Assembly: GCF_009371975.2 (NCBI RefSeq)
Contig: NZ_VIKT02000015.1
Location: 1 to 64,000 of the forward strand
DNA length: 64,000 nt
Source of the DNA: Microcella pacifica
GTDB taxonomy: Bacteria > Actinomycetota > Actinomycetes > Actinomycetales > Microbacteriaceae
Direction of reading: 5' to 3'
Each line of letters begins with the position of its first letter. Within the stretch, counting starts at the first letter, position 1. The position numbers and the translations under genes were made by a program. The notes under the pieces were generated by a model. The model saw only the letters and a program-made list of their open reading frames with translations. It searched no databases and had not been told where the DNA came from. Shown in pieces: positions 32,168-42,029 of this stretch.

Positions 32168-33897
32168 CTGGGAAGACGGTACGCCCGCCGTCGACTCGTG
32201 GCGGGAGCAGTCGGCACAACCTTGCCTTCGGATACGAGTCTGCGCAGTTCACGTCTGGTCTGATCAAGTCCAATTTCAAGACTGGTCGAGATTTCGTGGA
32301 CGGTCAGAGGCTGACGGTTCAGCAGCATCGCCAGGATCGGTTCAGGGTGGAGATCCTTCTCTCGCGTGCGTGAATCGAAGAGTGGCGCCTGCACCAATTG
32401 GGTCGTTGCGTAGAAGTGTCCACCGCGTCTGCCCCGCTCCAGCCAGCCCTCACTCTCGAGCTCAACGAGCAAGCGCCATGCGTCAAGGCTGTCCATGTCG
32501 AGCTGATATCTGACGACCTGATCGTCAATTTCATTCTTTTGAATCGCGAGGGCGAGAGCACCCAAAGACCTCTCGTCGAGATCTCCTGCCCCGACAAGTC
32601 GAAGATGCTCGACTATCGCCGGATCCATAAGCCCGTGACGCGCTAGCGATGTCGTGAAGCGCAGATTGTTGGCACGGAAGGTTGGAAGGGGAAGTCCCTG
32701 GGACTTCATCGAGCCCACCATGAATCGGATCCCCGTTCCCTGGTTCTCGGAGACGGTCGAGCTATCGGGCAATGGCACATCCGGTAGCAATCTGGTCAAG
32801 TAGGAGTTCCTGGATCGCGAAGTGCCGTCCAACAAGTCGACTTCGCGTCGGCCTCCCCAAATGCCACCCGGGTTCGTGATATCGAGTCGATCGGGGTACA
32901 ACTCCACGCGCACCTGTTCCGCTTCGGAGAAGGCCGAGTAATCGCGATGGGCTACAGCGTTCACAAGTGCTTCTCTGATGACGTCGGCCGGTATCTCGCC
33001 AACATCTCGAGAAGAGGACCCCAAGCTCACACGACGGCGGGGCAAGGTGCCCTCCAACTTCGCGACAGCATCGCTAATCATCCATGGAATGGGGCCTTCG
33101 AAGTTCGCGCGGTCAAGCATACGAACTTCGCCCATTGCCCCATCAGGCGAAGCTGCCGGGAAGTGTGCATAGCTGATCATTAATTGAGGCAGCCGTTCTT
33201 GTGGGTACGAGCCCAGCGCTAGGTAGCCAGCTAAAGTCACGCTCCGGAGATCTGGGTCAAGTACTCGAAGGTGCGCAAGAACTTCCTCGTCCGTCCGAGC
33301 CACCTTTGCGAGGCGTGGCCTAGTTCGTCGAACTCGCGAAAGCAATCCCGCCACGAGCTCCTCGTCCAGATCTGCAAGGGATGTGCCCGGAACCACGTCG
33401 ATGTCTCGAACTGGCTGCTGGTGATTCGAGCTGAGTAGGAATATTGCGTGAGTGCTCATCCGGTGGTCGCCATCCAGCAATCGCTCGTAGCTACCTTGCT
33501 CCTTGCCCTTCGTCGTCACGAAGCACGGCTTCTTCTCTGGGGGAAGCTCCTCCACGGTTCCCACGACGATTTCTGCACCCTCGAACTCCATGATCCGGAT
33601 CTCAACGATGGGATCTGGTTGCAGGTTGGGTTGGGATTCTCCAGACTGGCGCGGACGCACAAGTTCCTTGAATGCGTCCGCTATCGGCAGAGCCTGGAAA
33701 CCATCGGCGGGCGCGAAGCCTTGCTTCTCGTCGAGGCCAAGGATGATTGTGCCGCCATGCGTGTTGCTGAATGCGCTGACGGTTGTACCGAGTGACGTGG
33801 GTAGGCCACCGACAGATGCCTTTACCTCGACTTCAGAAGTATCCCTGCCAAGCCGGCGCATTTGATCGACCGATTCTTGGAGTTCTGGCGCGTCCAC
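32164..33897 (-). CDS. AlbA_2/Schlafen-like plus HATPase_c_4 putative regulator, lower GC
   Basis: A 577-residue protein. The N-terminal AlbA_2 (divergent AAA_4) domain is at residues about 20-160 (EVEVKASVGGLPTSLGTTVSAFSNTHGGTIILGLDE). The C4-type histidine-kinase-like ATPase region is at about 290-400 (IREALVNAVAHRDYSAFSEAEQVRVELYPDRLDITNPGG and NQGTGIRFM). A winged helix lies at the end (LTVHEISTSLEIGLDQTRRELRRLVSEGKVVPT). Such proteins act as ATP-dependent transcription regulators and often sit in defence or mobile regions. GTG 33897 follows GAGG by about 8 bases. The base composition is clearly less GC-rich than both sides, with A/T third positions, suggesting recent transfer. Confidence 0.85.
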   Translation of the reverse strand: MDAPELQESVDQMRRLGRDTSEVEVKASVGGLPTSLGTTVSAFSNTHGGTIILGLDEKQGFAPADGFQALPIADAFKELVRPRQSGESQPNLQPDPIVEIRIMEFEGAEIVVGTVEELPPEKKPCFVTTKGKEQGSYERLLDGDHRMSTHAIFLLSSNHQQPVRDIDVVPGTSLADLDEELVAGLLSRVRRTRPRLAKVARTDEEVLAHLRVLDPDLRSVTLAGYLALGSYPQERLPQLMISYAHFPAASPDGAMGEVRMLDRANFEGPIPWMISDAVAKLEGTLPRRRVSLGSSSRDVGEIPADVIREALVNAVAHRDYSAFSEAEQVRVELYPDRLDITNPGGIWGGRREVDLLDGTSRSRNSYLTRLLPDVPLPDSSTVSENQGTGIRFMVGSMKSQGLPLPTFRANNLRFTTSLARHGLMDPAIVEHLRLVGAGDLDERSLGALALAIQKNEIDDQVVRYQLDMDSLDAWRLLVELESEGWLERGRRGGHFYATTQLVQAPLFDSRTREKDLHPEPILAMLLNRQPLTVHEISTSLEIGLDQTRRELRRLVSEGKVVPTAPATSRRRAYRLPS

Positions 33898-33954
33898 TCT
33901 TGATCCTCAATTCGCTTCACGCAAGTCAGACTCGTGCGTCACTTGCATCAGTTC

Positions 33955-33991
33955 GTCACTGTACCAGTGAGCTCCAGTGACAGTCAGTGAC
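33955..33991 (-). promoter_or_regulatory. Cluster of CAGTGA/TCACTG repeats at the AlbA_2 gene promoter
   Basis: GTCACTG (33955-33961), CCAGTGA (33964-33970), CCAGTGAC (33974-33981) and TCAGTGAC (33984-33991) crowd into 37 bases. On the minus strand TACAGT (33964-33959) is a plausible -10. The repeats overlap the promoter, as expected of an autoregulatory site. Confidence 0.5.
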
Positions 33992-34177
33992 AACGGGCGG
34001 CGGAAAGGGTGGGCGGTGGCATACGCATGGGGAGACGAGCAATAGCGCTGTCGAATGTCACGCGAGGCACCCTGGGCTCCGCAAGGAAGCACCGGGTCGA
34101 TAGCGACCTGTCAGGCACATCGGCGGGAAGTAAGTGGGGCGGCACCTCGCGAGAGCCGCATGTGCTCGCCCGCCCCG

Positions 34178-34267
34178 CTACTGGTTGATCGCGGCGCCGA
34201 TGAAGAAGGCACCGATGAAGACGAGGATGGCGATCATCGCGTACATCCAGAGATACTTGGCGTTCAT
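34178..34267 (-). CDS. 29-aa single-pass membrane microprotein
   Basis: ATG 34267 is preceded by AGGAGA at 4-5 bases. The 29-residue product starts MNAKYLWMYAMIAILVFIGA and ends FIGAAINQ; it is essentially one transmembrane helix with short polar ends. The strong ribosome site, clean start and stop, and membrane-like composition support a real gene. It is divergent from purL, 65 bases away. The function is unknown. Confidence 0.65.
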   Translation of the reverse strand: MNAKYLWMYAMIAILVFIGAFFIGAAINQ

Positions 34268-34319
34268 GATTCTCCTGTGGGGGCGTTGGGGGCGAACGTC
34301 GTCCAGCCTAGGCCGCCGA

Positions 34320-34325
34320 TAGGCT
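34320..34325 (+). promoter_or_regulatory. TAGGCT -10 box, leaderless purL promoter
   Basis: TAGGCT ends 7 bases before GTG 34333, matching the spacing at purD and crcB. Confidence 0.6.
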
Positions 34326-34332
34326 GGAGTGC

Positions 34333-36645
34333 GTGACGAGCCCCGCGACGATCCCCGCTCCCGACACGGTCGACAACGCCGCCGCGACGCCCGAGAAGCA
34401 CCAGCCTTTCGAAGCTCTCGGCCTCAAGCCCGACGAGTACGAGGCGATCAAGGCCCTCCTCGGTCGTCGCCCGACGAGCGGCGAGCTCGCCATGTACTCG
34501 GTCATGTGGAGCGAGCACTGCTCCTACAAGTCGTCGAAGGTGCACCTCCGTCAGTTCGGCCAGAAGGTCTCGGACGAGATGACGACCCACCTCATGGTCG
34601 GCATGGGCGAGAACGCGGGAGTCGTCGACATCGGCGAGGGCTGGGCGGTCACGTTCAAGATCGAGAGCCACAACCACCCGAGCTACATCGAGCCGTACCA
34701 GGGCGCGGCGACGGGCGTGGGCGGCATCGTGCGCGACATCATCTCGATGGGCGCCCGCCCGGTGGCGGTCATGGATGCGCTGCGCTTCGGTGCCATCGAC
34801 CACCCCGACACGGCTCGCGTCGTGCCCGGTGTCGTGAGCGGCATCAGCCACTACGGCAACAGTCTGGGGCTGCCCAACATCGGCGGCGAGACCTACTTCG
34901 ACGCCGTGTACCAGGCGAACCCGCTCGTCAACGCGCTTGCTGTCGGAGCCCTCCGGCACGAGGACCTGCACCTGGCGAACGCGCGCGGCGTCGGCAACAA
35001 GGTCGTGCTGTTCGGCGCGCGCACGGGCGGCGACGGCATCGGCGGCGCGAGCATCCTCGCGAGCGACAGCTTCAGCGAGGGCGGCCCGACCAAGCGCCCG
35101 GCAGTGCAGGTGGGCGACCCGTTCGCCGAGAAGGTGCTCATCGAGTGCTGCCTCGAGCTGTATCGCGGCGAGCTCGTGGAGGGCATCCAGGATCTGGGCG
35201 CCGCCGGCATCTCGTGCGCAACGAGCGAGCTCGCGGCCAACGGCGACGGCGGCATGGTCATCGACCTCGACGCCGTGCTGCTGCGCGACCCCACGCTCAC
35301 GGCGGAGGAGATCCTCATGTCGGAGAGCCAGGAGCGCATGATGGCGATCGTGACGCCCGACAAGCTCGAGGCGTTCCTCGCCGTGACGGAGAAGTGGGAT
35401 GTCGAGACGAGCGTGCTCGGCGAGGTCACCGACACGGGTCGACTCGTCATCCACTGGAAGGGCCAGAAGATCGTCGACGTCGACCCGAAGACGGTCGCGA
35501 TCGACAGCCCCGTGTACGAGCGCCCCCTCGCCCGCCCCGAGTGGCAGGACGCCCTACAGGCCGACAGCGCCGCCGCGCTGCCCCGGCCGGCCGACGACAC
35601 CGAGCTGCGCGCGCAGGCGCTGCGCGTTCTCGGGTCGCCGAACCTCGCCGACACGAGCTGGATCACCGACCAGTACGACTACTACGTCATGGGCAACACG
35701 GCCCTCGCGACGCCCGACGATGCCGGCATGATCCGCATCGACGAGGTCAGCGGCCTCGGTGTCGCGCTCGCGACCGACACGAACGGCCGCTACTGCCAGC
35801 TCGACCCCTACGCGGGCGCGCAGCTCGCCCTCGCCGAGGCGTACCGCAACGTGGCGGCGACCGGCGCCGTGCCCCGCGCGGTGAGCGACTGCCTCAACTT
35901 CGGCAGTCCCGAGAACCCGGCAGTGATGTGGCAGTTCCAGCAGGCCGTGACGGGTCTGGCCGACGCGTGCCTCGAGCTGGGCATCCCGGTCACGGGCGGC
36001 AACGTCTCCTTCTACAACCAGACCGGCGACGTGCCCATCCACCCGACCCCTGTCGTCGCCGTCATGGGCGTCATCGACCACGTCGACCGCCGCCTGCCCT
36101 CGGGCTGGCAGGACGAGGGCGAGAACCTCTACCTGCTGGGCGTCACGCGCGACGAGCTCGACGGCTCGGCGTGGGCGGGCACGATCCACGACCACCTGGG
36201 CGGGCTGCCGCCGCGCGTCGACCTCGCCGCCGAGCGCAACCTCGGCGGGCTGCTCGCCGCCGCCGCCGAGGAGGCCCTCGTGACGAGCGCGCACGACCTC
36301 TCCGACGGCGGACTGCTCGCGACCCTCGCCGAGGGCGTGCTGCGCTTCGGTGTGGGTGCGCGCGTCTGGATCACCGAGCTCATGGAGCGCGATGACGTGG
36401 ATGCTCTCACCGCACTCCTGGCAGAGTCGACCGCCCGCGTGCTCGTGTCGGTGGCCCGCGAGGACGACGTGAAGTTCCGCGGCCTGTGTGCGGGGCGCGA
36501 CGTGCCCGTGCTGCGCGTCGGCGTGACCGACGGCGAGGTCGACGGCCTCGAGATCCAGGACCGCTTCACGCTCAGCCACGCCGACCTCGCGGCGGCGCAC
36601 CGCGGCACCCTGCCCGAGCACTTCGGCCCGCTCGTCGGCGGCTGA
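34333..36645 (+). CDS. purL: FGAM synthase large subunit PurL
   Basis: A 770-residue small-type PurL converting FGAR to FGAM with PurS and PurQ. It belongs to the PurM fold superfamily with two repeated halves. Blocks: [123 protein letters not shown] and [13 protein letters not shown]. The start is GTG 34333 after a leaderless -10. It is 2 bases before the P-type ATPase ATG. Confidence 0.97.
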   Translation: MTSPATIPAPDTVDNAAATPEKHQPFEALGLKPDEYEAIKALLGRRPTSGELAMYSVMWSEHCSYKSSKVHLRQFGQKVSDEMTTHLMVGMGENAGVVDIGEGWAVTFKIESHNHPSYIEPYQGAATGVGGIVRDIISMGARPVAVMDALRFGAIDHPDTARVVPGVVSGISHYGNSLGLPNIGGETYFDAVYQANPLVNALAVGALRHEDLHLANARGVGNKVVLFGARTGGDGIGGASILASDSFSEGGPTKRPAVQVGDPFAEKVLIECCLELYRGELVEGIQDLGAAGISCATSELAANGDGGMVIDLDAVLLRDPTLTAEEILMSESQERMMAIVTPDKLEAFLAVTEKWDVETSVLGEVTDTGRLVIHWKGQKIVDVDPKTVAIDSPVYERPLARPEWQDALQADSAAALPRPADDTELRAQALRVLGSPNLADTSWITDQYDYYVMGNTALATPDDAGMIRIDEVSGLGVALATDTNGRYCQLDPYAGAQLALAEAYRNVAATGAVPRAVSDCLNFGSPENPAVMWQFQQAVTGLADACLELGIPVTGGNVSFYNQTGDVPIHPTPVVAVMGVIDHVDRRLPSGWQDEGENLYLLGVTRDELDGSAWAGTIHDHLGGLPPRVDLAAERNLGGLLAAAAEEALVTSAHDLSDGGLLATLAEGVLRFGVGARVWITELMERDDVDALTALLAESTARVLVSVAREDDVKFRGLCAGRDVPVLRVGVTDGEVDGLEIQDRFTLSHADLAAAHRGTLPEHFGPLVGG

Positions 36646-36647
36646 GC

Positions 36648-39056
36648 ATGCAGGGGCTCGGCGCGGCGGAGGTGCGCGAGCGCCTCGAGCGCGGCCAGGG
36701 CAACGCGATGCCGAGCAGCACGGGGCGCTCGTTCTGGCGCATCATGCAGGCGAACCTGTTCACGCTGTTCAATCTCATCGTCGGCGGCGCGTTCGCGCTG
36801 CTGCTCGTGCTCGGCTACTGGCAGGACGCCCTGTTCGGGCTCTTCGTCATCGCCAACGTCGTCATCGGGGTGGCGCAGGAGTTCCGCGCCAAGATCACTC
36901 TCAGCAGGCTCGCGGTGCTCAACGCCCCGAAGGCGCGCGTGCTGCGGGAGGGCACGACGGTCGAGGCGCCCACCGCGGAGGTCGTGCTCGACGACATCCT
37001 CGTGCTCGCCGCGGGCGACCAGGTCACCGCCGACGCCGAGGTCATCGAGGCGCACGGGCTCGACGTCGACGAGTCGCTGCTCACGGGTGAGGCCGACCCC
37101 GTCGCCTCCGGCCCCGGGCGTGAGCTCATGTCGGGCTCGACGGTCGTCGCGGGCAGCGGGCTCGCGCGCGTGACCCGGGTCGGCTGCGACTCCTACGCCG
37201 CGCGCATCACGGCCGAGGCGAAGCAGTTCTCGCTCGTGCGCAGCGAGCTGCGCGGCGGCATCGCGCGCATCATCCGCTGGATCACCGTGCTGCTGCTGCC
37301 GGTCGGCACGATCGTCGTCAACGGCCAGATGCAGGCGGCGGGCGGGTGGGCGGTCGCGATCGAGTCGGGCGCGTGGCGCGAGGCGGCGGTCGCGGCGACG
37401 GCGAGCCTCATCGCGATGATCCCGCAGGGGCTCGTGTTCATGACGAGCGTCGCGCTCGCGGTCGGCGCCGTGAAGCTCGCCCAGCACGAGGTGCTCGTGC
37501 AGGAGCTCGCGGCCGTAGAGGGCCTTGCGCGCGTCGACATGCTGTGCCTCGACAAGACGGGCACTCTCACCGAGGGCCGCATGGTGCTCGACGGCGTGGA
37601 GCCGCTCAGGGCAACCGACCTCACGCCTCCCGCGCAAGCCGTGCTCGCGTGGATGGGCGCCGACCGCGACGCCAACGCGACGACCCGCGCGCTCGTCGAG
37701 CGCTTCACCGAGCCGCCGACCGAGCAGCCGGTGCGAGCGATCGAGTTCTCGAGCCGCCGCAAGTGGAGCGCCGTCTCCTTCGCCGACGGCCCGGCCCGCG
37801 GCACGTGGGTGCTCGGAGCCCCCGACATCGTCCTCGCCGACGTGCCCGATTCTGAGGATGCCCTGCTGCGGTTCGACGAGCGCGCGACGGCCGGCGAGCG
37901 CACCGTCGTACTCGCTCGCACCGACGTCGTGCTCGCCCCTCCCATCGAGGCGCCCGAGGGCGAGAGGCCGCCCGAGCCCGACCTGCCCGCCGACCTCACG
38001 GCGGTCGCCCTCGTGTCGTTCCGCGAGAAGGTGCGCGACGACGCTCACGAGACGCTCGGCTACTTTCGCGAGCAGGAGGTCGAGCTGTGCGTCATCTCCG
38101 GCGACGACCCGCGCACGGTGGCCGCGGTCGCGCGCGAGGCGGGCATCCAGCACGACGGTCCCGGATTCGACGCCCGCCAGCTGCCCGACCCCGATCAGGA
38201 GGGGAGCGAGGCCGAGCTCGACGCCATCATGGCCGAGCACCGCGTCTTCGGGCGCGTGACGCCGGAGCAGAAGAAGGCCATGGTTCTGTCGCTGCAACGG
38301 CTCGGCCACACGGTCGCGATGACGGGCGACGGCGTCAACGACGCCCTCGCGCTCAAGCACGCCGACCTCGGCATCGCGATGGGTTCGGGAGCCGCCGCGA
38401 CGCGCGCGGTCGCCCGCCTCGTGCTGCTCGACGGCCAGTTCAGTCGCCTGCCGCGCGTCGTGGCGGAGGGTCGGCAGGTCATCGCGAACGTCGAACGGCT
38501 CGCCAAGCTCTTCCTCTCCAAGACGACCTACGCGATCCTCTTCGCCGTCGTGTTCGGGGCGCTCCTGTGGCCCTTCCCGTTCCTGCCGCGGCAGCTGTCG
38601 ATCGTCGACGGGCTCACGATCGGGCTGCCCGCGCTCGTGCTCGCGCTGCTGCCCAACATCCAGCGCTACAGGCCAGGGTTCCTCACCCGTGCCGCGCGGT
38701 TCTGCATCCCCTCCGGGCTCGTCGTCGGCGGCACGCTCATTTCCGTCGTCGCCTACGCCTACCTCGGCGGATACGCCCCGCCGGTCGTGCAGACGGCGGC
38801 CGTCATCACCCTCACGCTCACAGCGCTGTGGGTTCTCGTGATCCTCTCCCGACCGTTCACGTGGATCACGAGCCTCGTCGTGGTCGCCGCCTACGCGGGT
38901 CTCGGTGTGGTGTTCGCGATCCCCGCTGCCGTCGACTTCTTGCAGCTCGGTGCCGCTCCGCTCGACCTCGTGCTCGTCGCGGTAGGGGCGAGCGCGATCG
39001 GCTCCCTCCTGCTCGAGGTCATGCACCGGATCGTCTCGCGCAGCGACCCGCGCTAA
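36648..39056 (+). CDS. P-type cation ATPase, CtpE-like
   Basis: An 802-residue P-type pump. Actuator TGEADPV in DVDESLLTGEADPVASG; TM4 with IAMIPQGLVFMTSVALAVG (the family P-Q-G-L ion motif); phosphorylation site LCLDKTGTLTEGRMV (Asp302); nucleotide domain FSSRRKWSAVSF; hinge MTGDGVNDALALKHADLGIAMGSG. Six C-terminal helices follow. The IPQGL motif and length match mycobacterial CtpE, reported to take up Ca2+; specificity here is inferred. It follows purL with a 2-base gap, so it may be co-transcribed. Confidence 0.88.
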   Translation: MQGLGAAEVRERLERGQGNAMPSSTGRSFWRIMQANLFTLFNLIVGGAFALLLVLGYWQDALFGLFVIANVVIGVAQEFRAKITLSRLAVLNAPKARVLREGTTVEAPTAEVVLDDILVLAAGDQVTADAEVIEAHGLDVDESLLTGEADPVASGPGRELMSGSTVVAGSGLARVTRVGCDSYAARITAEAKQFSLVRSELRGGIARIIRWITVLLLPVGTIVVNGQMQAAGGWAVAIESGAWREAAVAATASLIAMIPQGLVFMTSVALAVGAVKLAQHEVLVQELAAVEGLARVDMLCLDKTGTLTEGRMVLDGVEPLRATDLTPPAQAVLAWMGADRDANATTRALVERFTEPPTEQPVRAIEFSSRRKWSAVSFADGPARGTWVLGAPDIVLADVPDSEDALLRFDERATAGERTVVLARTDVVLAPPIEAPEGERPPEPDLPADLTAVALVSFREKVRDDAHETLGYFREQEVELCVISGDDPRTVAAVAREAGIQHDGPGFDARQLPDPDQEGSEAELDAIMAEHRVFGRVTPEQKKAMVLSLQRLGHTVAMTGDGVNDALALKHADLGIAMGSGAAATRAVARLVLLDGQFSRLPRVVAEGRQVIANVERLAKLFLSKTTYAILFAVVFGALLWPFPFLPRQLSIVDGLTIGLPALVLALLPNIQRYRPGFLTRAARFCIPSGLVVGGTLISVVAYAYLGGYAPPVVQTAAVITLTLTALWVLVILSRPFTWITSLVVVAAYAGLGVVFAIPAAVDFLQLGAAPLDLVLVAVGASAIGSLLLEVMHRIVSRSDPR

Positions 39057-39093
39057 CGGGACTCCACCGCGCGGCGCGCGAAAGACAACGGCG

Positions 39094-40146
39094 CTAGACG
39101 ACCCCGACGCGAGCCCGTCGCCGCGCGGGCAGCCGCAGCCGTCGCTGGGCCAGCAGCACGCCGAGCAGCACGAGCAGGGCGCCGACCGGCTCGTTCCACA
39201 CGAGCACCTCGCCGAGGACGAGCACGCCGAGCGCGACACCCACGACCGGCGAGATGTAGGTGACGGTCGCCGACCGGGTCGCGCCCCACACGCGCACGAC
39301 GTTCTGGTTCCACGCGTAGGCGAAGCCCGTGCCCAGGGCCCCGAGCAGCACGATCGCGATGACCACCGAGGGCGTGAGGGTGACCGGGTCGAGGCCGATC
39401 GCGGGCGTGAGGATGAGCATCCAGACCGCCGCGAGGGCGATCATGACGAACGACAGCATGATGGCGCTCAAGCCGCTGTCGCGCAGGAAGCGGCGCATGT
39501 AGCTGAGGCTCACGCCGTAGCAGGCGGTGGCGCCGAGCACGGCGAGGTACGGCACGATGCCGCCCGTGCCCGCGCCGAGCCCCTGCCACGGGCCGACGAT
39601 GACGACGACGCCGAGGGTGCCGACGACGATGCCCAGGATCTGCTCACGGGTGAGGGTCTCCACTTTGAAGAGCAGACCGGCGAGGAGGGCCGTCATGATC
39701 GGGGTCGTCGCGTTGAGGATGCTCGTCACCCCGGAGGCGAGGTACTGCTGAGCCCACGCGAAGAGCAGGTACGGCAGGGCGGCGAACGTGACCGACAGCA
39801 CGGCGAGGTGGCCCCATACCCTTCGGTCGCGGGGGAGCCGGTCGCGCGTGACGAGCGCGATGAGGCCGAGGGTGAGCGCGCCGAAGAGGGTGCGCCCCGT
39901 CGCAACCTGCGCGGGCGAGAGGCCCTCGAGGGCGAGCGCCATGAAGAGGAAGCTCGCGCCCCACACGAGACCGGCGAGGCCGAACTGGATGGCGATCCAG
40001 GTCTCCGAGGTGGACGTCGCGGCGGGCGCCGCCTCGGTGGTCTCGGGGAGGGCGACCGGTACGGTCGCGGGTGCCGGCTCATCGCCGTCGAACGGGGCTG
40101 CGCCGGAGTTCTCTGGCGTCGCCCCCGCTGGGTTCTCGTGACTCAC
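39094..40146 (-). CDS. DMT superfamily (EamA) transporter
   Basis: A 350-residue transporter with ten helices in two EamA halves: FGLAGLVWGASFLFMALAL, ATGRTLFGALTLGLIALV, LNATTPIMTALLAGLLF, ILGIVVGTLGVVVIVGPW and the second half to YISPVVGVALGVLVLGEVLVWNEPVGALLVLLGVLLA. The N-terminus has an Ala/Pro/Thr-rich leader of about 45 residues. GTG 40146 lies 6 bases after TAGTCT (minus strand), the leaderless pattern. The substrate is unknown, with amino acids or metabolites typical. Confidence 0.9.
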   Translation of the reverse strand: MSHENPAGATPENSGAAPFDGDEPAPATVPVALPETTEAAPAATSTSETWIAIQFGLAGLVWGASFLFMALALEGLSPAQVATGRTLFGALTLGLIALVTRDRLPRDRRVWGHLAVLSVTFAALPYLLFAWAQQYLASGVTSILNATTPIMTALLAGLLFKVETLTREQILGIVVGTLGVVVIVGPWQGLGAGTGGIVPYLAVLGATACYGVSLSYMRRFLRDSGLSAIMLSFVMIALAAVWMLILTPAIGLDPVTLTPSVVIAIVLLGALGTGFAYAWNQNVVRVWGATRSATVTYISPVVGVALGVLVLGEVLVWNEPVGALLVLLGVLLAQRRLRLPARRRARVGVV

Positions 40147-40227
40147 GGAGTGAGACTACTGCCCGGCAAGGCGGCGGATGTCATGCGCCGATCGCGCCGT
40201 CCGAAACCCGCGGGCGGGCGGACGTCG

Positions 40228-40545
40228 TCAGGCGTCTCCCGGCGTGCCGATGCTGCCGGTGGAGGCGATCTGCTCGTGGTGGTGGATGACCTCGGCGACG
40301 ATGAAGGTCAAGAACTTCTCGGCGAAGGCGGGGTCGAGCTCCGCCTCCTCGGCGAGCGCTCGCAGGCGTTCGATCTGCACGCGCTCCCGGTCGGGGTCGC
40401 TCGGCGGCATGCCGGTCACCGCCTTGAGCCGACCCACGGTCTGGGTGCACTTGAAGCGCTCGGCGAGGAGGTGCACGAGCGCCGCGTCGATGTTGTCGAT
40501 GCTCTTGCGCAGCGAGGCGAGCTCATCGGTGGCAGCGGCGTCCAT
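40228..40545 (-). CDS. Chorismate mutase, AroQ class
   Basis: A 105-residue helical enzyme making prephenate for Phe/Tyr synthesis. Motifs: LRKSIDNIDAALVHLLAERFKCTQTVGRLKA (Arg and Lys active-site residues), PPSDPDRERVQIERLRALAEEAELDPAFAEKFLTFIVAEVIHHHE. ATG 40545 is 6 bases after TACGCT on the minus strand, again compatible with a leaderless mRNA. It lies downstream of the 131-aa hypothetical gene in the same direction. Confidence 0.93.
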   Translation of the reverse strand: MDAAATDELASLRKSIDNIDAALVHLLAERFKCTQTVGRLKAVTGMPPSDPDRERVQIERLRALAEEAELDPAFAEKFLTFIVAEVIHHHEQIASTGSIGTPGDA

Positions 40546-40568
40546 GCTCCACAGCGTACTGTCTCGCG

Positions 40569-40964
40569 CTACCTCCCTGCGGTGGAGCGCTCCTCGAGCA
40601 TCGCCGTGCGCAGGGTGGACCGGGCCTCCTGCAGTTCGGGGTCCTCCACCCAGCGATGGTCGACCTCCGCCCAGAGATCCTCGTGCAGGCCCTCGAGCAT
40701 GCGGTCGGCGAGGAGGAGGTCCTCGTCGGCGAGCAGCTCAGGCGTCGCGATGATCGCGCGCTCGATCTGCCCCACGAGGGAGAGGATGATGCGCGGCTGG
40801 TCGGGGGAGGCGGAGAGTGTCACGCGGATCGCCGCGCTGACGGGCCCGGCGGCCCGCGGCAGCGTGAGCCGCTCGGTCGTCGGGTCGAGGACCGTCGACG
40901 AGGCGGCACGGTGGCGCGGCGTCGTGGCGGTCGAAACCTGGTGTGTCGTCAGAGTCATGTCCAT
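40569..40964 (-). CDS. Hypothetical protein, 131 aa
   Basis: A soluble protein of 131 residues with an N-terminal Thr/Ala-rich stretch and a C-terminal helical half (RAIIATPELLADEDLLLADRMLEGLHEDLWAEVDHRWV). I do not recognise a family. Coding is supported by consistent G/C third positions and its placement 23 bases upstream of the chorismate mutase gene on the same strand. The second Met (MTLTTHQ) is an alternative start two codons in. Confidence 0.6.
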   Translation of the reverse strand: MDMTLTTHQVSTATTPRHRAASSTVLDPTTERLTLPRAAGPVSAAIRVTLSASPDQPRIILSLVGQIERAIIATPELLADEDLLLADRMLEGLHEDLWAEVDHRWVEDPELQEARSTLRTAMLEERSTAGR

Positions 40965-41180
40965 GACGGTAGAAGTCTGAACGTCCCACGAAAAGGGGGT
41001 TGACGGGCTGTCGTGAAGAGCGATATGGGGCCGCTCGCGTCCAGGCTGTCGATCAAGGCACAGCGGGGAGCGGATAGTAGCTCACCGCAGCGGCGCGCGC
41101 CAGGGGGTGGGGGTCGGATTGACGACACTCGGACGGTTCGCTTGGGTTGCCTGAGGGGATGACAGTTCTGGGGGGACACC
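40965..41180 (+). promoter_or_regulatory. Divergent intergenic region upstream of the glycosyltransferase
   Basis: A 216-base gap with no gene. A TTGACG (41000-41005) and CGATAT (41021-41026), with 15-base spacing, form a fair promoter for the forward gene, giving a leader of about 150 bases. Otherwise nothing specific is visible. Confidence 0.35.
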
Positions 41181-42005
41181 ATGGCGATGAGCACGCTCAC
41201 AGGCGCGGCGCGACATAGTCCGCGGGCGACCGTCTCGGTCGTCATTCCGGTGCGGGATGACTGGCACCACGTGGAGCGCTGCCTCGACGCGCTCTCCGCG
41301 CAGACGCATCCGCCCTTCGAATTCATCGTCGTCGACAACGCCAGTTCCGACGACAGCGCCGCCGTCGCCGCCCGCTACGGCGCGGTCGTGCTGCACGAGA
41401 GCGAGGTGGGCATCCCGGCCGCGAGCGCGACGGGCTACGACGCCGCGCGCGGCGAGTTCATCGCCCGCGTCGATGCCGACAGCGTGCCGGGCCCGACCTG
41501 GATCGCCTCGGTCTGCGAGCTGCTCGAGCGCCACCCCGAACTCGCCGCCGTCACGGGCCGCGGCACGCTCATGGACGACGACGGTCGACCGCACCTGCGC
41601 TCCTCGCGCCTCTATATGCGGTCGTACTTCACGCTCGTGGGGCTCGCGCTTGGCCACCCCCCGCTGTGGGGCTCGGCCCTCGCCATGCGGCGCACGGTGT
41701 GGAACGAGGTGCGCGGCGAGGTGTGCCGCCACGACGCGCGCATGCACGACGACATCGACCTGAGCATCCACATCGGCCCGCAGCGCACGATCGCGACCGA
41801 TCGGCGCCTGACGCTGCCCGCCTCCGCGAGCCCACTCGCCCTCGATGGCGCACTCCTCGTGCGCCTCTGGCGCGGCCTGTACACGATCGTGCGGCACTGG
41901 CCGCGAGAGTTCCCCCTCCTGCGCTGGCTGCGCCGGCAGCAGTCCCCGCGCGCCGGCCTCACGGCGACGCCGCCGCCGCTCGCACCCGTGGGCGGCGCGC
42001 TCTAG
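41181..42005 (+). CDS. Family 2 glycosyltransferase
   Basis: A 274-residue GT-A enzyme. The N-terminal nucleotide-sugar site is SVVIPVRDDWHHVERCLDALSAQTHPPFEFIVVDNASSDDS. The metal-binding DxD is GEFIARVDADSVPGPTWI. The acceptor region carries HDDIDLSIHIG in place of the usual ED acid motif. There is no transmembrane domain, but WRGLYTIVRHWPREFPLLRW near the end could bind the membrane. ATG 41181 has GGGGGGA 6-7 bases upstream. It probably acts on cell-wall or lipid-linked glycans; the exact substrate is unknown. Confidence 0.9.
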   Translation: MAMSTLTGAARHSPRATVSVVIPVRDDWHHVERCLDALSAQTHPPFEFIVVDNASSDDSAAVAARYGAVVLHESEVGIPAASATGYDAARGEFIARVDADSVPGPTWIASVCELLERHPELAAVTGRGTLMDDDGRPHLRSSRLYMRSYFTLVGLALGHPPLWGSALAMRRTVWNEVRGEVCRHDARMHDDIDLSIHIGPQRTIATDRRLTLPASASPLALDGALLVRLWRGLYTIVRHWPREFPLLRWLRRQQSPRAGLTATPPPLAPVGGAL

Positions 42006-42029
42006 AACCGGTGCCCCAGGACCGAGTGC

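Noticed and set aside
36129-39239. 1036-codon reverse frame opposite the P-type ATPase
   Set aside because: It is a shadow of purL and the ATPase, with composition typical of antisense high-GC DNA.
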